Below are positions 10,560 through 18,911 of a stretch of DNA of 18,911 nucleotides, piece by piece. The translations under genes were made by a program, and so were the position numbers. The first letter of the stretch is position 1; every line of letters begins with the position of its first letter. Source of the stretch: Alectoria sarmentosa (lineage: Eukaryota > Ascomycota > Lecanoromycetes > Lecanorales > Parmeliaceae); assembly GCA_009733775.1 (NCBI GenBank), contig WOGZ01000495.1:1-18911 (forward strand). Reading direction: 5' to 3'. Under the pieces are notes generated by a model. The model made no database searches, had not been told where the DNA came from, and saw only the letters and a program-made list of their open reading frames with translations.

Positions 10560-13500
10560 TAATAAATCGTTTAAAATTATAATAAATAAATCGATTTTAT
10601 TAATAATTCGATTTAAGATTATATATAATTAATTATAAACGAAAATCTTCGATTGTAAACATAAATCGATTTATTATAAAAATTAATTTTACGATTTATT
10701 AATTATTATATTAAAGATTAAACGAATTAAATATTAAATGCGTCGAAAAAAAATATATAAATTGTTCGAATCGAGCGAAATAAGAAATATGCGTAATATA
10801 TAATGACGTTTATCGTTATGTTCGTTTTTAAGAATGCGACAATCGAGTATTTTAAATTCAATATATTTGATTTATAAACGTGTTTTATTATATAAGTTTT
10901 ATAATTATTATAAATTCTTTAATAATATTATCATATAATCTTTTTTTAATTTCAAATGATGAGATGATAAAAAGATTGACTTAAAAACGTTTATTAATTC
11001 GATAAATAAAAGAAAATTATTTTTTTCGTCAACGATTTGATTATGATTAATATATATCGTTTTGATTTTAAAAAAATTGTTAAGAATTTGATTATTGAAT
11101 CGAATAAGGTTTTTGTTAAGGGTGTAAAGAATCGTTTTAAAAATATAAAAGTTAAATGCTCGATGTGAATTCAGATCGCGATAAATAACATTAATCAAAT
11201 TTATAATAATGTTATTTAATAATTAATCGATAAATCAATCGATAATTTCTCATTCTTTTATATTTATTAAAATTTCATTATTTATATTCAAAAGATTATT
11301 TGCGAATGTTTTCATATCAATACGATTTTACTCAATTAAATTTGAATTGCGAAATTTTATATTTTTTATAAACATGAAGATTTGAATATAACTTTATAAA
11401 TATGAGATTTTCAAAATAAATATAATGATACGCCCTGATTTAACGCCCTTAATAATCGATAAAACTTAATAAAAGTCGTCGCAAAAGCATATGATTATGT
11501 TATTAAACGATTTAAAGTCTTTGCGAATGTCTTGAAATATACGATTAATAATCTCGATATTATAACGATTTTATATCGAAATCTCATTTCAAAAAATCAA
11601 TTCAATTACACATAATAATTCGATTAAATCGAATTTATTTATAACATCGTAAGAGAATTGAGTAATAATATTTAAAGAGATTTTAAAATAAAAATAAACG
11701 ATATAATCTCCTTAAAGAAAATGAATGCGATGTTTAAAAAAATCATAACAATTATCACTTTAAAGGCCTCGCGTATTCTTTATAAAACGATATTTTAAAA
11801 TATAATTTTATCAATACCCTTATAATCGTTCAAAAAAAATGATCATTAAAAAGAAACATCGCGTTTCAAATAACGTTTATAATTATTATTTAATTATTAT
11901 TAAAACTCATTCACATTTACTCTCAAATATTCATTTAATAAAAATATTTTTCACGTAAAAAACGATTACGCTCGTTATTATGATGTTACTCATAATCATA
12001 TTACACTTTTAATAAATCAAAATCGTTAATCAAGTTAATATCTCTTATAGAGTTGAAATTGTTTTCCTTCAAACGAATTTGAATTAAATGAAAACAAAAA
12101 TTTTCGATAACAGCTTGCTTCGTTTATATATCGTTTAATAAAACGAAATCTTGATAATAAATTTGAAAAATATATATATAATCGTTAAAAAACCTAAATA
12201 AAAAAATGTGTTAATAATGAAAAAATATAAAAGAAATTGCGAATAAACAAAAAAAAAATACGCTTAAAGAGATTATTTTTGATAAAAAATAAAAAAAACA
12301 TCATATTAAAAAAAATGATAATGTTTTATTATAATAAATAGCGCGATAATTTTCTCCTCTCACAATTAAAACACTTTTATATATTAATTAAATTTGATAA
12401 AAGAAAATGAAAGAAATTGCGAATAAATAAATAAAAAAATACGTTTAATGAAATTACTTTTGATGAAAAAAAACACCAACACTACATCAAAAAAAAAAAT
12501 GTTTTATTATATTAAATAACGCGATAATTTTCTTCTTTCGCAATTAAAACACTTTTACACATTAATTAAATTGAATCACATATCTCGTTTTATGTTTATT
12601 TTATAAATCAAACGATTTATTAAATTCACAATTAAATAAAATTATTACGAATAAATTTCGTAAAAAGCCTTCGCTCTTTTAGATATCTGCTTTTCTTAAA
12701 ATCTTATTTTATTCGACGTCATTATGCGTAAAACTTTTTGCTATATAAGCGACATAATAACTTAAAAAAAAATTCATCGTTCATCATTCGTAAATTCTCA
12801 TAAAATAAAAAATTTGATACGTTTAAAAGAAGAAAACGTAGATAATAAAATTCGTTTATATTAAAATTAATATAATATATTCTCGCAATAATATCGATGC
12901 GTTTTTGATATAAACTTCATTTTCAAATGTTTTAAATATTCTTTTTTTAAACGTAATATTTCGATAAATCAATATAAAAAAAAATTATTAATCATCTTTA
13001 TTATTGACGTTATATATTTAATTAAAAAAAGAGTATAAAAAAGATTTAACGTTCGTTTATTATTATTATATCAAATAATTGAAAATCATTATTAAAAATC
13101 ATAATTTATTGATTTGAAAGGTAAATAAATAATCGCTTTATAACAAAATTATGATTATGCAATTTGAAATTAAATATTTTTTAATAAATTTTTATTAATC
13201 TCATTTAACGTGCGTTTCGATATTTTTAAATTTCATTTATCGAATTTATTATATCGTTTTCGTTTATTCGTTTCATTCGAAAATTAATTTAATCGTTATT
13301 TTTATAAACGTATTTAAAAATATATTTATAAATTTTAACGTTAACGTAAATTTTCACATTAATGTAAATATTATATTTAATTAATAAATATAAATTATAA
13401 AACATTATTTAACAATTTTATTTAAATTTATTTTTTAAAATTATAATAAATTTATATCGACGATAAATAAAATATTCGATATTTGATTTAAAGATAATAT

Positions 13501-13990
13501 AATCGTTAAACTTCTTTGAAAATCGCTTATTGCATTAATTTTTATTCGAATTTTAATAAAATAAAACGATATTCGTTTTGTTTATAACGTAATAATTATA
13601 ATTATTATAAATTATATATTTAATTATAATAACATAAAAATTGGGAAATCGCATATAATTAAATTTTTTAATTTTAATAATAACGTTTATTTCGTTAACG
13701 TTTAAGTAACGATTTTTAAAATATAATATAATAAATATATGAATATGCGATAATTCTCGTTTTTGAAATTTTATAATATAATAATACGTCGAAATTCGAT
13801 CTTTTATTCGCAAAAATCAATTAAAATTAAAATTAATCATCGAAATTTCAATCAATCGTAATTCAATTTTCGAGATAAAAAGAAAAAATTTAAGGGCATT
13901 ATAAAACTTATAAATAAAAATTATAATGTATAAAAAATTGAATTATGTCAAAAGCATTTTTAAAAATTATGATTTATATTAATTATTTAA
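10560..13990 (-). pseudogene. Decayed Helitron Rep-helicase (RepHel)
   Basis: This would encode the HUH nickase plus 5'-3' helicase that moves Helitrons by rolling-circle replication. Rep: on the - strand a 261-nt open stretch (13813-13553) holds KFQKRELSHIHIF, the family EFQKRGLPHxH two-histidine motif, with His codons at 13745-13747 and 13739-13741. After it come IKYIIYNNYNYY (family KYMIHGPCG) and, near 13450, IEYFIYRRY (family YPVYRRR). Helicase: the 291-nt open stretch 11198-10908 ends HHLKLKKDYMIILLKNL, the tract that in relatives reads PHHLKLK.G.PIMLLRNL. Then NLYNKTRL (family GLCNGTRL, 10875-10898), ILDCRIL near 10835, and RLIFNIIINKS* (family RLAFAMTINKSQ, about 10689-10724), then a decayed VALSR block near 10610. 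A fainter DFRQIAPVIPKG-like tract lies at 11705-11760. Glycines have become Asn, Lys or Asp and Gln/Trp have become stops, as G-to-A and C-to-T mutation predicts. Walker A was not found. At least one frame shift occurs near 10680. Confidence 0.92.
12229..12575. repeat. 180-bp tandem duplication inside the Helitron
   Basis: Copy one starts near 12229 and copy two near 12409; AAGAAATTGCGAATAAA recurs at 12231 and 12411, exactly 180 bp apart, and ACACTTTTA plus ATTAATTAAATT recur at the far end. The copies differ by small indels in A-runs and by several transitions (for example CTCCTCTCACAATT against CTTCTTTCGCAATT). The 180-bp period equals 60 codons, so the duplication would have kept frame if it arose while the gene was active. 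It lies between the recognised Rep and helicase parts, in the linker or start of the helicase. Confidence 0.88.
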
Positions 13991-16239
13991 TTAATGTGCT
14001 CTTAAAAGGTTTATTATGAGTGAATTTATTAAAAGAAATGAAAAAGAATTTATCAAGCACCTTCTTTTTCAAGATATCATTTATAAAAACCTTCAATTTC
14101 AATTTAAACACTCTTATTATCAAATTAAATCGATTGATAATCAATTCATCGAATAATAAATTAACGATGATTTCAATTTATTTTGAATTACAAATGAAGA
14201 TAATGAAGATATTTGATTAATCAAATTTAATAATTAAAGTTATGCAATTTTGATAAAATTATTTCATAAATCGTAAATCTTTTTAATATGAAAAAAAAAG
14301 AATAATACGTTATTTATTAATCTATACATTTATAATAACTTCATTAATTTAAATATTAATAATTACTTAATAAATATCAATTCGAATAATTTTTTGATTT
14401 TGCTTTATTCAATAAAGTTGATTATTTTCAACAATTATATATATATCATAAACGAAATGTTGAAACAATCTATCGCAATAAAAAAATCGATTGAATTTAA
14501 TAAAACGAATTTATATAAGATATTTATAAAGAATCAACTTAATGAATTTAAAGAAATAAAAATATAAATTTATAAAAAAAAACTAATATGACTTTCTTTG
14601 AGCCTTTTCGATCATTAATTTATAAAACGAAATTATTATTACTATCTCGATTAACAAAAAAACTTTTATTAAATGAAATATTTATAATGAATATATTACT
14701 ATATTATAATTATTCGCCAAATGAAAAAATAAAAAAATAACGCAATAATATATAAACGAGATATTAATATAAAATATTATATTTATCGTTATTTTGAATT
14801 TCAATTAAGACGTCCCTCGCCTCAAATATGTTTAATAAATTATTTATATCGTTTTTTTAAACAATAACGATCTTATTTGAAATAAAACGATTATAAATGC
14901 GTGAATTATAATATTACGAATTTTTATGCAATAGTTTATAACTTTATATAATTAAATCAATTTTCAATCTTTTAAACATCGTTTTGAGAACAATAATATA
15001 AAAATTGATGCTTTTAAAAAAGATAATTATTTTTTAATAAAATCATTACTTAATGTTGTTATAATAATCATGTTTAATAATATCAATATAAAAAACGCGA
15101 TCGAAAAAAAGTCATATCGCGTTATAAACTGTTTTTGAATGCTATTTATGATGTAAATTTATTCAAAAACCGATTTCTCGCCCTTTAAAGGCGTCAAAAC
15201 GAACATATAAATAATAATCGCGCTTTGCATCTTACACGTAAATGAAATTATCAAATAATTAATAATAACTTATTGTGAAATCATCGAGGCGACGTTATTA
15301 TATTAAATGTTATAAACGCGATATTTTTTATACTCATCGATTAAAGTTATGATGTTAAATTTCAAAAAATGTAATATGCTATTAATATCACGCTCGCTAA
15401 AATTAATAAAATGATTTATATTTATTTTAACGTTTTTTTAATGCTTTTCATTCTCGTCTTAATCGTTATTTAAATCGTTATTTTATAAGACGTTTATTTT
15501 AGATATAACGATTTTAATCTTATCGCTATTATAACATCATTCAAATATCTCATTTATAAACGACGCCGCATCACATTAATCGCAAATTTGATTTATAAAA
15601 TCGAGATTATATCGCAGAGACTTTATAATATATAAATAACGCGTAATATAATTTATCAATTTTATTGAAGATTAAATAATTGTCAAAAGAAAATTGAAAA
15701 GCGAATTTAAAAGAGAACTATTAAAGGAAATAATATCAAAAAAATCTATTAATAAATCTCATAACAAAGAATTTTTTACATTAATTAAAACATTTTTCGA
15801 TCGTTCAAAAATGTAAAAAACGCGTTATTAAATAAAAGAGAAGATAATAAGCGAGATAAAAAAGAAAGGCGCGTTTTAAAATAACGAAAATCGATTAATT
15901 TAAGAGAAGAACGATTATAAAAGCAAAAAATCTGTTCGAAATCTTTTTAAAGGTTTTTTTACGCGTTTATAAATAGTAAAAAATGATTATTAAGCTCTTT
16001 TTCGGCCTCGATTATTAATAATAACGAATTTGCCGAAAAATAATCTATAAACGTTAATAAAAACTTCAAAAAACGGATAAAACGAAAATATATATTTAAG
16101 ATATTTAATAATATTTAAACGAGAATTTTCAAAAGCGAATATATTTATATCGATAATCGATTAATAAATTGATAAAATAATAAAAGAATAATGATAACAC
16201 GCGGCTTTATAGGTAAATAGATTGAACGAAAAAAATATT
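13991..16239 (-). other. Helitron 5' half, probable N-terminal coding region, unread
   Basis: By position on the - strand this should hold the start of the RepHel gene (the Helitron-like N-terminal domain) and its leader. I could follow Rep-like sequence up to about 14000 (ITFT.N.-like residues near 13900) but not beyond. Composition is milder than in the flanks, with CpA and CpC surviving. A + strand open stretch at 14020-14220 and a partly open frame from an ATG at 14016 to about 14570 lie here, but they run opposite to the element and I do not call them genes. Confidence 0.5.
15998..16040. other. Long perfect-arm hairpin in the Helitron 5' region
   Basis: TTTTTCGGC (15998-16006) pairs perfectly with GCCGAAAAA (16032-16040). 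The 25-nt interior contains TCG, ATTATT, AATAAT and CGA, which can pair again, so the structure can extend as a long interrupted stem. It lies about 540 bp inside the presumed 5' end of the element. It resembles a factor-independent terminator in shape only; in a fungal nucleus that role would not apply. Function is unknown. Confidence 0.55.
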
Positions 16240-16578
16240 GCTCGCTTTCGACAGACCTCGTGCGACTTAAAGATCGATTTTTGAATGTTTTTTCACTTTA
16301 TTGATAATACACCAAACTTGATGATTTTTGCATCATTGAAAAGCGCAAATCGAGTTTTATAATCTATGAAATTATGAAAAATTTATATTTTTAAAAAGAT
16401 AGGGGGCAAAAAAAGTAAAATTTTTATATATAATTTTGATAAGGGCGCTCGAAAGATTTAAAAGTCGTTACTCGAGCGCTAATCGAAAGACGTAATAATT
16501 CTAAATTTATAATTGGCTGCATATACAAATTTAAGATATTTTAGCTCAGCCTTATATTATTCTTTTATATATACTAAT
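16240..16578 (-). repeat. Helitron 5' terminal segment (direct repeat, copy B)
   Basis: This is the partner of copy A at 1-375. The best-conserved part runs 16335-16561: a GAAAAGCGCA block, ATGAAATTATGAAAAATTT-like sequence, the GC-rich hairpin, and the GGCTGCATATACAAATTTAAG block. Read on the - strand it begins with a TATATATAAAAG tract immediately inside the boundary, which could be a TATA-like promoter element for the transposon gene, although in DNA this AT-rich that is weak evidence. The canonical 5'-TC end cannot be read with confidence in this copy; in copy A a TC preceded by A occurs at about 374-375 on the - strand. Confidence 0.75.
16445..16479. other. GC-rich subterminal hairpin, copy B
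   Basis: GCGCTCGA (16445-16452) and TCGAGCGC (16472-16479) form eight perfect pairs around a 19-nt loop. Copy A keeps six of these pairs plus a G-T pair at 252-286, while the loops differ by several transitions, so the stem is better preserved than its loop. It lies about 100-130 nt from the presumed 5' end of the Helitron. Confidence 0.7.
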
Positions 16579-18855
16579 AACTTTATCGAATGTTTTAAAA
16601 CTTTTAAAATTTCGAATACATTTTTATATTTTAATAATTAATTAATAAAAATTAAGCGATATTATAATTAACGTTAAACATTTTATTTATTAATATATTA
16701 ATTTTCTTTTAATACAAAATTTATTATTATATTTTAATTAAGTTATAACGTAAATAAATATATAATATTTTTTAATAATTATATAAAAAAATTAAAATAT
16801 AAAAAATTAATATAATTCGAAACGCGATAAAATATAAATATAAAAATAAAATTTATATTAAAAGAATTATAAATTAACGTGTTATATAACGCGATTAAAA
16901 TTTAATTTAAATTTTAAATTTTGATTAATTTATTAATCTCGATTATTTTATTATTAATTTGTTATTATTTTATTATTATTATATTTTTTATATAACGTAA
17001 TTAAAATTTGTTAATTTTTTTATTATTTATTAATATAAATATAAATCGTTAATAACGTTAATATATAAAAGTAATATTAATAAATAATTAATTTTCATTT
17101 ATATATTTTATTAAACTTTATCGTTATAATTATTTTAAATTATTAAAATTAAATAATAAATTATATTTAATTTAAAATTTTGTATAAAAAAAATCGATAT
17201 AAAATTAAACTTTTTATTATAAATAAATAATTATTCAAAAACTTTATTACTATTATTATTAACGATTTCGAAAAGAGATATTTATTTAAATAAACGCGAT
17301 ATTAAATATAAATTAATAAAAAAACATTTGCGTACGATATGTCTTCGAAAATTACATATTTAATTTTTAATAAAAATCGATTCAAAAATTGTAATAATAA
17401 ATAAATTTTATTTCGTTCTCAAATTCTTTTTTTTTCAATAATTAAATTAATATATTTATTATCTTTAAAAGCATATTTATTTCAAATCGTAAAATTATAT
17501 TTTATATTTAATTTAAAAATGATTTATTAAAAAATACTTTTAAAAAATATTCGATTATATTATTAATTTTTTGAATTAAATATATTATAAAAATGAAAAT
17601 GAAAAAAAATATTATAAAATAAATTAATATCAAAAAAAATTGAATTTAATACATTTTATATAAAAATTAAATAAATTATTAATTTTAATTTTAATAAAAA
17701 ACTTAAAAAAAAATATTATAAAAATTAAATTTAATATATTATTTCTCGATTAATTATAATAATTCGAAACTTATTTTTTCTATTAAAATTTTATAAAATT
17801 CATTTACGATTTTATTTTCGCGCGTATAAATTCTTTTATAAATAAAAATAATCGCATTATTTTCAAATATGTTTTTTTTTTTTTTAAACATTGTTTCATT
17901 TTTTTATCGTTTTTTTTTTAAAAAATCGCACTCGCATTTATTATTTATAAGTTTGAAAATTACAACTTTATAAATTTGATATTATATTTAAATATTACGT
18001 TTATTATATCATATATAACTTTTTTAATTAAATTATAATAAATTAAATGTTAAGGTTTATTAAAAATTTGTGAAAAATCGTAAAAAATATATTTTAAATT
18101 TTTTTTAATTAAAAATGAAAAAAAATGAAAATAAAATAAAAATGAAAAATAAGATTTTTATATTTATATTATCAAAAATAAAATAATTAAAAAACATAGT
18201 TTTGAAAATTTAAAAAGAAAATTCACGAAATTAATTATTAAATATTCGTTAAATTAACGTTTAAATAAATTTTTTTCTAATAAATTTATGATTTGTATAT
18301 TATTTTTAATAAAAGAAATATATTTATTAATAAATTTAATAAATTTATCGTTAATTTTCTTAATTTTATTAATTTTTATAAATCATTATATATTTTATTA
18401 AAATAATCATAAATATATATTACTTTTTAATATATGTATATTTTTATTTACTTTATATATCTTTATTAACGCGTAATCTTTTTCAAAAATTAAAAAAATA
18501 AATAAATTATATAATTAAATAAATTTTAATAATAATTAAAAAATGTAATATAATAATTAAAAAATAAGTTTGCAATTTTATTTAATAAAAAAATTTAATT
18601 ATTAATTTATAACGACGTTATTAATATTAATATTAATATTTAATTATATTATATATTTTAATAAACGCGTAAATATTATATATTTTAATAAACGCGTAAA
18701 TATTATATATATAAAAAATAAAAATATATATATTTTCGAAATAATTATTATAATAATTATTATATCGACGTTACGACGTTTTAAAAAAAATCGTATATTA
18801 ATTTATTTATTATTTCGATTAAACGTTACAATTTTTCTCTTTTTTTATATAATTA

Positions 18856-18858
<3 letters not shown>
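16579..18858. other. Heavily RIP-mutated AT-rich region, no gene recognised
   Basis: From 16579 the sequence returns to the heavily mutated texture seen left of the Helitron. No open frame of useful length and no transposon motif could be named on either strand. It contains a T14 run (17872-17885), several A-rich runs and a 27-bp duplication listed separately. It is probably another old repeat copy, or the target sequence into which the Helitron inserted. I did not find a clear match between its start and the sequence after 375. Confidence 0.6.
18646..18710. repeat. 27-bp perfect tandem repeat, 2.4 copies
   Basis: A 27-bp unit containing TTTTAATAAACGCGT is repeated without a mismatch at 18646-18672 and 18673-18699, and continues for 11 more bases. 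The perfect identity means the duplication is younger than most of the surrounding mutation. Confidence 0.85.
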
Positions 18859-18908
<50 letters not shown>

Positions 18909-18911
18909 ATA
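18859..18911. repeat. (ATAA)n microsatellite at the window edge
   Basis: At least 13 uninterrupted tetranucleotide units, reaching the last base of the window, so the true length is unknown. It could be a simple microsatellite or the simple-repeat tail of a LINE; nothing recognised as LINE coding sequence was found beside it. Confidence 0.95.

Larger units (their letters stand above)
10400..16578 (-). mobile_element. Helitron (RIP-mutated), about 6.2 kb
   Basis: A rolling-circle transposon recognised from its two hallmark domains in the correct order on the - strand: Rep (13.2-14.0 kb), then PIF1-family helicase (11.9-10.56 kb). About 6.2 kb is within the usual range for autonomous fungal Helitrons. 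The 5' end is placed near 16578, because similarity to copy A (1-375) ends there and composition changes sharply. The 3' end is uncertain: composition changes around 10360-10440, and a possible hairpin lies at 10443-10461, but no clean CTRR terminus can be read, so the lower boundary may be off by 50-200 bp. Much of the element is less mutated than its surroundings, with more surviving CpA and CpC, suggesting later insertion or weaker RIP. Confidence 0.88.

Noticed and set aside
10908..11198. 96-residue - strand ORF as an independent small gene
   Set aside because: Its sequence is the PIF1-like helicase C-terminal part and continues past its stop with helicase motifs, so it is a fragment of the Helitron pseudogene.
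13553..13813. 86-residue - strand ORF as an independent gene
   Set aside because: It carries the Helitron Rep two-His motif, has no ATG start, and is continuous with decayed Rep sequence on both sides.
14016..14570. Partly open + strand frame from an ATG (and the open stretch 14020-14220)
   Set aside because: It lies inside the - strand Helitron, has several in-frame stops, low-complexity composition (Lys, Asn, Ile, Phe) and no recognisable motif; treated as a shadow.
1..18911. Mitochondrial, Plasmodium or endosymbiont DNA, suggested by the extreme AT content
   Set aside because: The high share of CpG among the remaining C and G, scarcity of CpA, lack of any tRNA, rRNA or open genes, and the two decayed eukaryotic transposons fit RIP in a fungal nucleus better.

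Overview
The window is very AT-rich and has no intact protein-coding gene. Most of its cytosines sit in CpG, CpA is scarce and TpA abundant, and repeat copies differ mainly by C/T and G/A transitions. This pattern is what repeat-induced point mutation (RIP) leaves in Pezizomycotina (filamentous ascomycete) genomes, so I read the window as nuclear, heterochromatic AT-isochore DNA of such a fungus. The species cannot be told from the sequence.

Two dead transposons can still be recognised once CAA/CAG-to-TAA/TAG and TGG-to-TAA/TGA/TAG changes are allowed for. (1) On the + strand, about 2390-4905, is the pol region of a Ty3/Gypsy chromovirus: the end of reverse transcriptase, RNase H, an integrase with its D,D35E spacing still measurable, a GPY/F-like module and a C-terminal chromodomain. 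(2) On the - strand, about 10.4-16.58 kb, is a Helitron. It has a Rep domain with a readable two-histidine motif (13739-13765) and the C-terminal half of a PIF1-like helicase (10.56-11.2 kb, with fainter motifs up to about 11.9 kb).

Layout. 1-375: terminal part of a second copy of the sequence that ends the Helitron at 16240-16578; the two copies are direct repeats about 16.2 kb apart. 376-1540: heavily mutated, unassigned. 1541-1950: a 28/36-bp minisatellite with a 128-bp higher-order period. 2045-2270: short tandem repeats. 2390-4905: Gypsy pol remnant. 4905-10360: heavily mutated DNA, probably further old transposon sequence, unassigned. 10400-16578: Helitron, less mutated overall but with heavier patches, carrying a 180-bp tandem duplication and two conspicuous hairpins. 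16579-18911: heavily mutated, unassigned, ending in an (ATAA)n microsatellite that runs to the window edge.

Nothing here forms a working pathway. The two elements are unrelated invaders that share one fate: each has the mutations expected of a genome-defence system acting on repeats. The most informative content is the record of that decay: catalytic residues lost by single G-to-A or C-to-T changes, patchy mutation intensity inside one Helitron, and a GC-rich subterminal hairpin surviving in both Helitron copies.
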